Assembly: GCA_019894875.1 (NCBI GenBank)
Contig: JAGXNR010000010.1
Coordinates: 1 to 53,966 of the forward strand
Reading direction: 5' to 3'
Origin: Promethearchaeota archaeon
Lineage (GTDB): Archaea; Asgardarchaeota; Lokiarchaeia; Sigynarchaeales; SOKP01
Length of the DNA stretch: 53,966 nt
Position numbers and translations under genes: made by a program. A model generated the notes under the pieces. That model saw nothing but the letters and a program-made list of their open reading frames with translations, was not told where the DNA came from and ran no database searches. Shown here piece by piece: positions 27,175 to 36,200 of the stretch. Positions within the stretch are counted from its first letter, which is position 1; every line of letters begins with the position of its first letter.

Positions 27175-28332
27175 ATGAACAGTAAAGAGAGAGTCTGGTC
27201 TGCTTTAAATTTAGAATTAGTTGATAGAGTCCCAATACATGCTGTTGCAGTGGATGGGAATATTTGTGATGAAGTACTTGGAAAACCACCTCGAACAGCT
27301 TTCGACATTTTTGATGAACTTGAGGACCAATATCCCGATGATTGGATAGAACGGGTTAATAATCTAATTGCAGAAATAGAAATCAATGTCTTTTCACGAG
27401 CAATGGAAACTGCTGCCGCAATAGGTTATGATACTTGTGGAATCGGGTATATCCCATTTAAGTTCGAGAGCAAGGAAAAAATGACAGATATTTTTGGTCG
27501 AGTTTATAAAATTGTAAATGATCATGGTCATATTTTTCCTTATTATCTTGATGGATTGATTAAAAACCGGCAAGATTGGGATAACTTTCCAAAACCTAAT
27601 CTACATGAAATCTACAAACGAGCTAAAAAGTTATATAAAACCATTATCCGTAGAAGTAAGAAATTCGAGAATCCGGATTTTTGCATTATGGCTCAAGATG
27701 ATTATGCGAGTGTTTTTCCCCCCGTATGGCAGGGTATGGGAATGAATGCTTTTGCAAGAGCATTACGCAAGAATCCGATATTGATAGAAGAGCGTTTTGA
27801 ACAAACTACTGAATTTGTTATTGGCTTATTTAAAACATATTCGGAAGCTGGGGCAAAAATATTTTTTGAGGGTGGAGATATTGCATTCAAATCTGGACCA
27901 CTCATCAATCCAAAATATATCACGCAATATGTTTTACCATGCATGAAAAGAGTAACCGAAGCCATACACGAATGGGGCGGGAAGATCATTTTCCATTCAG
28001 ATGGGGATATAACTTCATTATTAGATTTTGTGGTCGAAGCTGGTTTCGATGGTCTTCACTGTTTAGAACCACCATATGTTGATCTGAATTTGGTTAAGAA
28101 AAAAGTAGGAGATAAATTATGCTTACTTGGGAACATTGACACGTCGCATATATTAGTAAAAGGAACTCAAAAAGAAGTCGAACAAGCAGTTAAATTAGCT
28201 ATAAATGCTTTAGGTCCGAGGGGAGGTTATATGCTTTCACCCTCTAATTCTCATCCAGCTATATCATATCAAAGAATTAGATGGATGATTGAAGCAACTC
28301 ATAATTTAGGAACGTATCCCCTCCAATTATGA
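27175..28332 (+). CDS. Uroporphyrinogen-decarboxylase-family protein (MtaA/CmuA-like)
   Basis: A 385-residue TIM-barrel protein of the URO-D superfamily, which contains true haem decarboxylases and corrinoid/CoM methyltransferases. The opening NSKERVWSALNLELVDRVPIH in outline, the metal-site region IIFHSDGDITSLLD, GFDGLHCLEPP, LLGNIDTSHIL and the late GGYMLSPSNSHPA are typical of the methyltransferase branch. The zinc motif HxC of MtaA is here HSD, so the metal site may differ. No corrinoid protein or haem gene is adjacent. The neighbour upstream is a transporter, and a methyl donor taken up from outside would be one possibility. Confidence 0.85.
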   Translation: MNSKERVWSALNLELVDRVPIHAVAVDGNICDEVLGKPPRTAFDIFDELEDQYPDDWIERVNNLIAEIEINVFSRAMETAAAIGYDTCGIGYIPFKFESKEKMTDIFGRVYKIVNDHGHIFPYYLDGLIKNRQDWDNFPKPNLHEIYKRAKKLYKTIIRRSKKFENPDFCIMAQDDYASVFPPVWQGMGMNAFARALRKNPILIEERFEQTTEFVIGLFKTYSEAGAKIFFEGGDIAFKSGPLINPKYITQYVLPCMKRVTEAIHEWGGKIIFHSDGDITSLLDFVVEAGFDGLHCLEPPYVDLNLVKKKVGDKLCLLGNIDTSHILVKGTQKEVEQAVKLAINALGPRGGYMLSPSNSHPAISYQRIRWMIEATHNLGTYPLQL

Positions 28333-28412
28333 TAGAGTAATTATAAATACATCAAGATATAATAGTATTTATCAAAGAGATTACGTTTGAAAATTAAAAT
28401 AGTGATGACTTA

Positions 28413-29099
28413 ATGAAGAAGTACTTATCAGATATTGAAAGAGATGCGCTGCTAGTGCATCTAATCTTTATAGTTGCATGTATAGTAATTATAGTTCTCC
28501 CAATTGGAATTCAAATTGGTATAAAACTGTTCATATTGGTAATCCTATACAATTTGTTGATTGTCATTATAGGGATATTGCGTGACTACAAAGAATGGCT
28601 TTTCATTTGGGGTTTCGTTTTTCTAGTAAGCGTGTTTCAGATATTTCCAGATTGGATTTTATCCGCAGAATTTAATATACTGGTGTTCCCCGAAGATGGT
28701 TTATTCAAAATTGGAACTGTATCAGGATATATGGTTGGACTATGGGTAATACCCCTTTTTATTATTATCTTTATCGCAAAACAGCTTCAAGAACGTTATT
28801 CAAAAAGAATTGCTTATATTTCAGTTATTCTCCTTTCTTTAGCAATATTTGGGATTTCCGAGCAATCAATATGGATGCTTCAATCATGGTATGCTCAAAA
28901 TGTTGTAATGATTGGTCATGTCGCACTATATATAATTATTCCAGAAATTATTCTAGGGTTATCTGCCTACTATGGTTATGAATTGATTAAAGAGAAACAT
29001 CACCTATTTAAAATCCCGGTATCTTTTCTCGTTATGATTTTATATCTTGGTAACGCTGTATTTTATTATTTCTTAATTGAACGAGTAGTTTTTGCATGA
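28413..29099 (+). CDS. Polytopic membrane protein of unknown function
   Basis: A 228-residue, very hydrophobic protein with about seven membrane segments. The first are around LIFIVACIVIIVLPIGI and LFILVILYNLLIVIIGI; later ones include VSGYMVGLWVIPLFIIIFIA, ISVILLSLAIFGIS and LYIIIPEIILGLSAYYGY. Trp and acidic residues sit between segments (WMLQSWYAQN). I do not recognise the family. It follows the URO-D-family gene by 80 bases on the same strand, so it may belong to that transcription unit. A TATA-like atatttaaat at 29110-29119, downstream of this gene, probably serves the next one. Confidence 0.7.
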   Translation: MKKYLSDIERDALLVHLIFIVACIVIIVLPIGIQIGIKLFILVILYNLLIVIIGILRDYKEWLFIWGFVFLVSVFQIFPDWILSAEFNILVFPEDGLFKIGTVSGYMVGLWVIPLFIIIFIAKQLQERYSKRIAYISVILLSLAIFGISEQSIWMLQSWYAQNVVMIGHVALYIIIPEIILGLSAYYGYELIKEKHHLFKIPVSFLVMILYLGNAVFYYFLIERVVFA

Positions 29100-29174
29100 A
29101 TAACTAAAAAATATTTAAATCCTCCCGATAATTTTAATAATAACTCAATTAATTTTTGGAGGAGATTTCATAAT

Positions 29175-29408
29175 TTGACATTATGTTTTGTTTTAATGAA
29201 AATTAAGGCAGGTTTCGTAGAATCTGTAATAGATGAATTAAATAAAATTCCTGAAGTTAGGGAAACTTATGGGGTAACTGGAGGAATTGATATAATTACT
29301 AAAGTCGAAGGAAAGGATGTTGAAACTATCGCAAAAACTATTTTAGCGAAAATTCACAAGATTGAAGGTGTTGATAGGACACAAACTCACATTGTTGTTC
29401 CTATGTAA
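29175..29408 (+). CDS. Stand-alone Lrp/AsnC ligand-binding (RAM) domain
   Basis: A 77-residue protein consisting of only the AsnC-type effector domain, without a helix-turn-helix. The pattern IKAGFVESVIDELNKIPEV (in outline), then YGVTGGIDIITKVEG, the helix IAKTILAKIHKIEGVDRT and THIVVP matches the beta-alpha-beta RAM fold, including the GxxDI loop that contacts amino acids. The start is TTG 29175, supported by a strong ggaggag Shine-Dalgarno ten bases upstream. Such proteins oligomerise and may sense amino acids or pair with a full-length Lrp elsewhere. No partner gene is visible nearby. Confidence 0.88.
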   Translation: MTLCFVLMKIKAGFVESVIDELNKIPEVRETYGVTGGIDIITKVEGKDVETIAKTILAKIHKIEGVDRTQTHIVVPM

Positions 29409-29592
29409 AACTGAAACTTTATTATGATGAGTGTATCCCTTTCAGTTAATACGGGATCATAAAGTTCCTAATAATACAGTGACGCTTGAGGAATGTTATC
29501 CACTAAATGTAATAAAACGAGTTCCCTCCACGATTATTATTAAAGCTTTAAAAATCTCTTAATTAACTTTTGAAAACAAATAACAGCTAAAA

Positions 29593-30225
29593 ATGAAAGA
29601 TATAAAAGAAGAAATCGAAAAGATAAAGGAATTTCGAAGACAGTTTTACAATTCGCATGCAAATGATTATGAAAATACCCAACATGCTGATAATGATGAG
29701 GATTTCCTCCAAGAATTTAAAGGCTTTAAAAAATTAGTCAGAGTAAAACCGGGACAATTTGTTTTAGACATCGCAACTGGGACAGGAACGTACCTAATTC
29801 AGATGGCGAGATCCGGTGCATTATGTTATGGTATTGATCAATCCCCTAAAATACTAGAACAATTAAAAGTCAATTTCATGAAAGAAAATTTAGAAAGTAA
29901 CTTAAAAGATATCCATATTGGTGTTGCAGACAAATTACCTCATCCAGATGCCTTCTTTAATTGGGTTACTTGCATAGGGATGTTTGAATATTATCCCTTA
30001 GAATATGTGAAAATTGTTTTGTCTGAGGCTATAAGGGTCCTTAAGCCTGAAGGGAATTGTTTCTTCGATATCGCTGATCCTTATAAGAAATACGCTCAAG
30101 AGAGAGATTGGATATTTAGTTATGATCTAGATAAATTTAGGAGAATGATAGAAACTCTAAATTTTAAAATATTAACACAAAATAAGGCAGGCTATATGCT
30201 TCAATATCTTCTTTCAATGAAATAA
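29593..30225 (+). CDS. Class I SAM-dependent methyltransferase
   Basis: A 210-residue methyltransferase. Motif I is VLDIATGTGTYLIQMA, followed by the acidic motif II GIDQSPKILEQL, the post-motif WVTCIGMFEYYPLEYV and the KPEGNCFFDIADP strand. It resembles the UbiE/COQ5-like and Methyltransf_11 group acting on small molecules. It is short at the C-terminus but shows no break. The 184-base spacer upstream contains no gene I can support. A long T-rich stretch separates it from the convergent nitroreductase gene. Confidence 0.85.
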   Translation: MKDIKEEIEKIKEFRRQFYNSHANDYENTQHADNDEDFLQEFKGFKKLVRVKPGQFVLDIATGTGTYLIQMARSGALCYGIDQSPKILEQLKVNFMKENLESNLKDIHIGVADKLPHPDAFFNWVTCIGMFEYYPLEYVKIVLSEAIRVLKPEGNCFFDIADPYKKYAQERDWIFSYDLDKFRRMIETLNFKILTQNKAGYMLQYLLSMK

Positions 30226-30356
30226 ATTAAGTATAGAAATGATTTATCCCAGAAGTTTTCACAAGTAACTATAAAATTATTATATTTTACGTATAATCTT
30301 AACTATAATCAGATTAATTTTATAAATGTGTTTTTAGTTCTTTTTTTTGTTATTTT

Positions 30357-30932
30357 TTAATAAATTTTAAATATTATATCATCCAAATTTCGTTTTGGAA
30401 CATGCATTTTACCATCAGGAGTTTTCCAATAGGTAAAAGAACCCTCAAATGGTTCCATATCAGACTCTTCATCTGGATACCCTAAACTGATTACTTGTTT
30501 TATTTCATAGATATCAGGGATTTCAAACAACGCTTTAAGTTTTCGAAATTGAACATTACCCATCCAACAACTTCCTAATCCGAAGCTAACAGCTCCTAAT
30601 AAAATATTTTCCGCAGCAGCACCAACATCAAAATCTACATATGCCGGTTTTATATTTTTATTAACAAGGAGTATAATATAAGCTGTAGGCTCTCTCCCTT
30701 TTTCAGGAGTTCTCTGATCTTGAGGTAAAGATCCCGCCCAACCAACTAATGGAAACAGTTTTTTTCTTATTTCAGGATCTTGTACTAAGATAAAATCGAG
30801 AGCTTGTACATTTTTAGCCATAGGAGCAACACGAGCATAATCAACTAATTTCTTGAGGGTATCTAAAGAAATAGGATCTTGCTTAAACCTTCTAATTGTT
30901 CTTCTTTTGTAAATAACTTCTTCAAAATTCAT
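30357..30932 (-). CDS. Nitroreductase-family flavoprotein
   Basis: A 191-residue FMN-dependent oxidoreductase of the nitroreductase fold. The family's N-terminal FMN-phosphate motif appears as YKRRTIRRFK, followed by YARVAPMAKNVQALDF, FDVGAAAENILLGAVSFGLGSCWMG and ISLGYPDEE. Substrates of this family range from nitro compounds to quinones and flavins. The start is ATG 30932; an upstream in-frame ATG at 30968 would overlap the GTPase gene and precede the conserved core by twelve extra residues. It lies 13 bases after the GTPase stop on the same strand, so the two are likely co-transcribed. Confidence 0.88.
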   Translation of the reverse strand: MNFEEVIYKRRTIRRFKQDPISLDTLKKLVDYARVAPMAKNVQALDFILVQDPEIRKKLFPLVGWAGSLPQDQRTPEKGREPTAYIILLVNKNIKPAYVDFDVGAAAENILLGAVSFGLGSCWMGNVQFRKLKALFEIPDIYEIKQVISLGYPDEESDMEPFEGSFTYWKTPDGKMHVPKRNLDDIIFKIY

Positions 30933-30945
30933 TTTTTTCAATTTT

Positions 30946-31992
30946 TCATTTATTTTTTTTTGATTCAATTAAAGATTCAGCTAGCTTATAGAGGAGTTCT
31001 TCAATATTTTTACCTGTCTTTGCTGAAGTCTCAGTATATTCAATGTTAAGACTTTTAGCAACGTTCAAAGCTTCTTTAGTTGGAACCTTCCTCTTGTTGA
31101 CTAAATCTTCTTTATTTCCTAAAATAAACCCAATTATCTTTTCTTGGTATATTTCAAGATACTTCATAATATCTTTGTACCAACTTGAAACACTTTCAAA
31201 TGATGTATGATTAGTAAGATCAAAGATCACAATTATGGCATCAGTACCTTGATAAAAATGCCTCCTCATCACTTCGAATTTACTTTGACCTGCGATATCC
31301 CAAAAGATTAAATTCACGTTATTATCTTCAACTTTTATCAGTTTCTCAGAGATGCTTACACCAAGGGTTGGGACATATGTTCGGATAAAAGCATTATCCG
31401 TAATCTTTAGTATTGTGCTAGTTTTGCCTACAGATGGATCCCCACAAACGATAACTTTAAAATTGAATCCGGGGTACTTTTCCTTTCTCTCATCTTCGGG
31501 AAAGGCTTCTCCTTCTAGATATGATTTTTCTTTATTCTGTAAATCATCTAAAATTTCTGTAAGTTTTTTTCGAAGATTATTTATTTCAGCAAAAATCTCA
31601 ACACTCTCTACTTTCTGATTTTCTAATTCAATAATTCTTTGAGCACTTTCAGAAAATGGGATTTCAAGATAATCCAGATACTTATAAAAAATAAGATCAT
31701 CAGCTTCATCAAACAATATTGTAATCGATGATAAGGCTACACCTCCCCGTCGAGAATTATCTGCTCTTTCAATGTATTTTATTAACCCTTTTTGACTAAA
31801 TGATGGAAATGGCATGATTACTAAGGTGGTAGGGATAATTCCTTGATCTGTGGTTAGCATTGTAATCGTTTTAATACTAACACCCATACGAATATCTTCG
31901 GGTAAATCTAATGGAAACCATAAGAGTGGACTCGGTCCAAGTTTTTCATCCATTGAGGTATAGACAATGGCTTTGATAATCTCTTTTAACAT
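30946..31992 (-). CDS. Ras/Rab-like small GTPase with N-terminal extension domain (A)
   Basis: A 348-residue protein. Residues 1 to about 110 form a domain with LGPSP (18-22), PFPSF (61-65) and a DEADDLIFYKY segment (95-105). A helical linker rich in Glu/Lys follows (about 115-170). The GTPase domain covers about 176-345: P-loop GDPSVGKTS (184-192), switch I TLGVS, G3 WDIAGQ (231-236), G4 NKED (293-296) and G5 TSAKTG. The C-terminus lacks a prenylation cysteine. The N-domain aligns without gaps with that of the GTPase at 33706. Many Asgard archaea encode numerous such GTPases; the role of this N-domain is unknown to me, and a longin- or roadblock-like fold is only a guess. Confidence 0.85.
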   Translation of the reverse strand: MLKEIIKAIVYTSMDEKLGPSPLLWFPLDLPEDIRMGVSIKTITMLTTDQGIIPTTLVIMPFPSFSQKGLIKYIERADNSRRGGVALSSITILFDEADDLIFYKYLDYLEIPFSESAQRIIELENQKVESVEIFAEINNLRKKLTEILDDLQNKEKSYLEGEAFPEDERKEKYPGFNFKVIVCGDPSVGKTSTILKITDNAFIRTYVPTLGVSISEKLIKVEDNNVNLIFWDIAGQSKFEVMRRHFYQGTDAIIVIFDLTNHTSFESVSSWYKDIMKYLEIYQEKIIGFILGNKEDLVNKRKVPTKEALNVAKSLNIEYTETSAKTGKNIEELLYKLAESLIESKKNK

Positions 31993-32253
31993 AATGAAGT
32001 AATATCTTATATATCAAAATAGATAGTATTTCTTTATTTGTATAGTTTTACCTATCATTTTATATGGTATCATGGTTAGAGCTTAGAGAAATGATTAACC
32101 TATAAAATAGAATTGAAAAATAATCGTACTATTAATTCTTGAGAACAATCTTTCTGATTATTATCATTCAAATGGTGGGTTTCCAAATCAGATCTATCAG
32201 CTGAAAATAAAAAATGTATTGAGAAGAAGTATGGTTTCAATCCAGAGTTAAAA

Positions 32254-33546
32254 TTACTCGCTTTCTTTTGAGAATATCATTTCTACTCCATTCTTATCAA
32301 TCTTTATCTGGAAAAATTGAGCGTTTTTTAATTTATTTATTATATCTAATGGGTATGATGGAAATTTTGAAGCAAACACTTCTTTGTTTATAATTAGTTC
32401 GTTTAACTTCTCTTGCCAATATTTTCTAATTGATCTTATTTTATTTGGATTGACTAACGCAAATACAGAACCTCCACCACCCGCACCAGTTAATTTCGCA
32501 GCATAGGTATCAGGATGCTCTTCTATTAAATCTATTAAAATGTTATTGGCGAATCCAATTCCATATTTAAACCCAACCTCTTTCATTACATGGTTCATAA
32601 TTCTTGTGTTTTCTTTAAGTAATATTCCTAGACCAATCCAATCACGTCGCATTATTGCAAACCTAGATCTCCAAGCAACATCTGCTAATTTTTTATAACT
32701 ACTCAGAAGAATAGGATTATTCTCCAAATACATTTCCCGCAATTTTCCATGTACATCCCCACTTTCATGATGCACTCCAGAATAACATATAATTATAGGA
32801 ATATCATTTAATTCATATACCTCATCAATTCTATCATAGACAGCTAATGGTTCTTCTGAAAGGGGTCTATGATAGAGTTTTCCCGAGTAGGAACAAAAAC
32901 TCAATCCTCCTCTGCTTATTACATATCTATCTGCATATCCCGCGGTAATTTTTAAATCCTCATCTTCAATTTTCGTTGCCATTTCTGCTATAATGTCTTT
33001 ATTGATGGGGAATTCATGATCTTTTAACACGTCAAATTTATTATATATATCAAAGAATTGAGCCAATCCATAAAGTACTGCAATTATTAATGCTGCGCTC
33101 CCGCCTAAACCACTTTTTTCTGGTATTGTTGTAAGTAAACCAATTTCGATATTTGCGTTTAGGAATAAACTCTCAAAATAAGAATTCATTTTACAAAATC
33201 GAGATATACTAGCATAAATTAGTTTATTCGGTCCATTAAGTTTAGTTTTGACCTCGCTTTTATTTTTTGAAAGAATTTCTTCACTCTTTATGATGAAAGA
33301 ATATTGTTCCATTAATTTTTTTAAAGTATATACTTTTAATCGGCTCTCTCCTTCAATTTCTTTAATGTATAAAAACACAGAGAGAGGATTCTTTATACCG
33401 TTTATAGCAACAGAAGGCATCCAAAAATCACCCTCCACTGCATCTAAAGGATTTATAATGTTAATTCGAGAAGGTGCTTGAATTATTATATCTGGGTGTA
33501 AACTCAATAGAAAATTCTTTATATCTTCAAGCAATAAAATTACCAA
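32254..33546 (-). CDS. GHMP-family small-molecule kinase
   Basis: A 430-residue kinase of the galactokinase/homoserine kinase/mevalonate kinase/phosphomevalonate kinase family. The ATP loop is PEKSGLGGSAALI; the N-terminal motif IQAPSRINIINP and the C-terminal KLTGAGGGGSVFALV complete the three family motifs. It is longer than homoserine or mevalonate kinases (about 300-330) and closest in feel to sugar-type members such as heptose-7-phosphate or glucuronate kinases; substrate is not resolved. The start is TTG (33546, or 33534), since no ATG lies near the conserved N-terminus. It sits between two GTPase genes, all on the minus strand, but with gaps over 150 bases. Confidence 0.85.
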   Translation of the reverse strand: MVILLLEDIKNFLLSLHPDIIIQAPSRINIINPLDAVEGDFWMPSVAINGIKNPLSVFLYIKEIEGESRLKVYTLKKLMEQYSFIIKSEEILSKNKSEVKTKLNGPNKLIYASISRFCKMNSYFESLFLNANIEIGLLTTIPEKSGLGGSAALIIAVLYGLAQFFDIYNKFDVLKDHEFPINKDIIAEMATKIEDEDLKITAGYADRYVISRGGLSFCSYSGKLYHRPLSEEPLAVYDRIDEVYELNDIPIIICYSGVHHESGDVHGKLREMYLENNPILLSSYKKLADVAWRSRFAIMRRDWIGLGILLKENTRIMNHVMKEVGFKYGIGFANNILIDLIEEHPDTYAAKLTGAGGGGSVFALVNPNKIRSIRKYWQEKLNELIINKEVFASKFPSYPLDIINKLKNAQFFQIKIDKNGVEMIFSKESE

Positions 33547-33705
33547 AATTCGAGTATAATTTAATTAATTATAACATCAATGTGGTTTTAAGTTTTGTTT
33601 TAAGAGCTAATTGATAAATCAAAATAGTTTTAATTTCTTAGCAATAGATTTCATGTTGAAATAGAAGTTCGTGAAACCATAGTTTCACGAAAGATTAACA
33701 AATAT

Positions 33706-34743
33706 TTATTTTCTTGATTCATAAAGGAAATTGGCGATCTTAGAGAAGGCTTCATCGACATTTTCTCCAGAATTCGCAGAAGTTTCAATATACTCTAAAT
33801 TTAATTTTACAGCTAATTCTTGAGCTTTCGCGGTATTTATTTTTAAATCTTTTTCCAAATCTTTTTTATTTCCAATTAAAAAACCAGGAATACCATCTTC
33901 GCTTGATCCTATTTGATTTTTTATGTCAGAAAACCAATCAGGGATACTATTAAAAGAATCAGGATTGGTTAAGTCAAATATTAGAAATAGTGCATCAAGC
34001 CCTTGATAGAATTCCTGTCTCATAAGTTTGAATCTTTCTTGACCTCCAATATCCCATAAAACAAGTTGAATGATGGTAGAATCATCAGCTTTAAATATTT
34101 TATTTGAAACATGAACACCCATAGTAGAAACGTATGCTCTTCTAAATGCATTATCCGTATATCTTAAAATAAGGCTAGTTTTCCCAACTGTTGGATCTCC
34201 CACTAAAATAATTTTAAATTGATAATCTATTAAACTTCTATCCTTAATTTGCAGCGTTTCAACTTTAGATCTCGAGAGTTCCTGGATTTTCAATTCTTCT
34301 AGAAGTTCTGATAAAGCACTTTCAAGCTTTATTAACTCATTAATATATTCTGCTTCAGGGGCATTTGATTGCTCCAAATAGGCTATATTTTGAGCTATAT
34401 CATTAAAGGGTATTGAAATTTCCTTTATATATTTATAAAAAATTACATCGTCCATTTCTTCGAAAAAAATCGCAATATTAGATTGACCAATACCCCCCCG
34501 TTTCTCAGGATCGTCCCACTTAATGTATTTAACTAATCCCTTTAAATTAAACGATGGAAATGGTAAAATTACCAAAGATTCCGGAATAAATCCTTTTTCA
34601 CCTGTAAGAACTGCAAAGGTTTTCACACTAATAAGCAATAATTGTATTTGAGAGAAATCCTCGGGAATATATGCTTTTGGATTAGGTCCCAATTCTTCAT
34701 CTAATTCACTGTATATTACACCTTTAATTATTTGTCTTTCCAT
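33706..34743 (-). CDS. Ras/Rab-like small GTPase with N-terminal extension domain (B)
   Basis: A 345-residue paralogue of the GTPase at 30946. ATG 34743 (MERQIIKG) is chosen because it aligns residue by residue with the paralogue: LGPNP at 18-22, PFPSF at 61-65 and IFYKY at 101-105 fall at identical numbers. A helical linker (about 125-165) precedes the G domain: P-loop GDPTVGKTS (182-190), switch I TMGVH, G3 WDIGGQ (230-235), G4 NKKD (292-295) and G5 TSANSG. The G3 Gly-Gly is Arf-like, whereas the rest is Ras/Rab-like. No C-terminal cysteine is present. A membrane protein gene lies upstream on the same strand. Confidence 0.85.
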   Translation of the reverse strand: MERQIIKGVIYSELDEELGPNPKAYIPEDFSQIQLLLISVKTFAVLTGEKGFIPESLVILPFPSFNLKGLVKYIKWDDPEKRGGIGQSNIAIFFEEMDDVIFYKYIKEISIPFNDIAQNIAYLEQSNAPEAEYINELIKLESALSELLEELKIQELSRSKVETLQIKDRSLIDYQFKIILVGDPTVGKTSLILRYTDNAFRRAYVSTMGVHVSNKIFKADDSTIIQLVLWDIGGQERFKLMRQEFYQGLDALFLIFDLTNPDSFNSIPDWFSDIKNQIGSSEDGIPGFLIGNKKDLEKDLKINTAKAQELAVKLNLEYIETSANSGENVDEAFSKIANFLYESRK

Positions 34744-34859
34744 GGTTACCAAAGGATTTTGCGAATAATTACTAGTAAATAATTCACTTTTAACTATTAA
34801 TTTTATTTTAGAATATAAATATTATTCGCTGATGAAATAAAAGAAATTAGGATTTTATT

Positions 34860-35564
34860 TTATAAACCAAAATACATCAGTAAAAAGGAAGAAACATAAC
34901 CCATCCTTACAAAAATTACAAGGATTCCCGGAGCAGTTAAACCTTCTAATAACCCAAAAATACAGAAGAAAATTGAACCCAAAGATAATAAAAAGAAATT
35001 TCTCCGAATTACACCTGTTGATTGAAATGCTTTATATAGAAATCCTAATCCTAAAAATACCAAAACCGGTAATAATAATCCTCCCATTAAAATTCCTGCT
35101 AAAGTAAGTAAATTTACATTATAATCAATTAAGTTTACACTTGGAGGATTAGGAATTGAGGGGATAAAATTAAAGGAATTTCTAGGATCTAGGAATATAA
35201 CGATTTCAAAGAAGATTGAAATAATTAAGAATATGATGACAATCGGTTTTTTAATTTTTGGGGCAATAAGTTCGGCGCCAATATACATAGCAGAGATTAT
35301 TACAGGAGCGAACCAAATATAAGAAAGCAATGCAACAATTCCATTATTAACTATATTTTGTTGTATTATGAGAACAGAAAGAAAATCTAAAAATACTCCT
35401 GAAAACATGAGTCCTGCAAATAAATTCGCTAAACCTAAATAAGTCAGAAGTTTTGCATTCCTTTTCCTTGATTGATAAAAAAAGAAAAAACCGATAGCAA
35501 AACCAAAAATTACTACACCCGTTGCAGTGATGCCATCAATCCAACCATTTAGATCTAATGCCGT
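34860..35564 (-). CDS. Multi-spanning membrane protein, start codon not canonical
   Basis: The reading frame is open from the TGA at 35574-35576 down to the stop at 34860, about 235 codons, with roughly seven hydrophobic segments. The first methionine codon lies only at 35408, inside the second segment. Upstream of it the frame encodes a plausible first helix (GITATGVVIFGFAIGFFFF) and a basic loop (YQSRKRNAKLLTY). So the protein surely begins earlier. A GGTGA Shine-Dalgarno-like motif (complement of 35574-35578) precedes an in-frame ACG at 35564; CTA and TTC are the other early codons. Either a rare start codon or a one-base sequence error explains this. Function is unknown. Confidence 0.6.
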   Translation of the reverse strand, partial: TALDLNGWIDGITATGVVIFGFAIGFFFFYQSRKRNAKLLTYLGLANLFAGLMFSGVFLDFLSVLIIQQNIVNNGIVALLSYIWFAPVIISAMYIGAELIAPKIKKPIVIIFLIISIFFEIVIFLDPRNSFNFIPSIPNPPSVNLIDYNVNLLTLAGILMGGLLLPVLVFLGLGFLYKAFQSTGVIRRNFFLLSLGSIFFCIFGLLEGLTAPGILVIFVRMGYVSSFLLMYFGL

Positions 35565-35630
35565 TAGTAGGAATCACCAAATTAAGCCAAAAAAGTTACT
35601 AATTTCTTATCTAAATATATAACATTTCAC

Positions 35631-35640
35631 TTTTATAAAT
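35631..35640 (-). promoter_or_regulatory. Probable TATA box for the membrane protein gene
   Basis: Read on the minus strand this is atttataaaa, about 70 bases before the proposed start at 35564 and just outside the tRNA gene. It supports transcription beginning well upstream of the internal methionine at 35408. Confidence 0.4.
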
Positions 35641-35657
35641 GATGGGTTTAAATTTAA

Positions 35658-35731
35658 TGGGAAAGGAGGGAATTGAACCCCCGACCTCTTGGATCCGAAC
35701 CAAGAATCATACCAAGCTAGACTACCTTCCC
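35658..35731 (-). tRNA. tRNA-Pro, anticodon CGG
   Basis: A 74-base cloverleaf on the minus strand. The acceptor stem GGGAAGG pairs with CTTTCCC with one G-U, and the discriminator is A. The anticodon stem CTTGG/CCAAG encloses TTCGGAT, giving anticodon CGG, which reads proline codon CCG. The T arm has GGGGG, the TTCAATT loop and CCCTC. No intron is seen and CCA is not encoded. The D arm is short with one mismatch. Confidence 0.92.
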
Positions 35732-35828
35732 ATCAAGATTGAAAACCATGAAATTATTCTGTAAATGGAAGATTAGTGAATAAAATTAGGCAATTCGAAT
35801 GAAAATGTGTAATACTGTCTAAAAGGGT

Positions 35829-36104
35829 TTAATCTTTAATTTTCTCTAAGATAGAGATAATTCGGTAAATTGTAGTACGGCTGTGGAACGGTATGTTGGG
35901 ATCTAAAGATAAGTCATCAACCATATACATTACATTACTGGCTACCACACCGGCGGTTTCATCCTCTTTATGTAGTTCATCAATACCCTTCTGAGCAACT
36001 CTTTTTATATTTCGTGGAACACTACGGTCACCTAACAACCCCGTTAAAAGGTTCTCGACTTCTTCAAAAGCAGTTTTGACTACTTCACTAAATCCTTTAG
36101 CCAT
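35829..36104 (-). CDS. UPF0147 family protein
   Basis: A 91-residue helical protein matching UPF0147, a small family found across archaea. The segments LLGDRSVPRNIKRVAQKGI, SNVMYMVDDLSLDPNIPFHSRTTIY (in outline) and a final ISILEKIKD are typical. ATG 36104 (MAKGFSEV) is preferred because a GGTGA motif stands eight bases ahead, and the in-frame upstream codons are not conserved. No function is established. It lies between tRNA-Pro and the PEP synthase gene on the same strand. Confidence 0.88.
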   Translation of the reverse strand: MAKGFSEVVKTAFEEVENLLTGLLGDRSVPRNIKRVAQKGIDELHKEDETAGVVASNVMYMVDDLSLDPNIPFHSRTTIYRIISILEKIKD

Positions 36105-36200
36105 GATTGAAATCACCAAAAACAGTCTATTTATTTCGTGAGAAATTTAAATTTTGAAATATTTATTAAAATTTAATTTTTTTGTTTTCTAACTTATTTT

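Noticed and set aside
27175..28332. Haem-pathway uroporphyrinogen decarboxylase
   Set aside because: The barrel and motifs fit the methyltransferase branch better, and no haem biosynthesis gene is near.
29409..29592. Possible C/D box RNA (atgatga near 29427)
   Set aside because: A C-box-like string is present, but no CTGA D box follows at a suitable distance and no guide-like layout is seen.
32254..33546. GHMP kinase as the missing homoserine kinase
   Set aside because: It is about 100 residues longer than ThrB and its N-terminal motif APSRINIINP is unlike homoserine kinases. Only the shared family motifs match.
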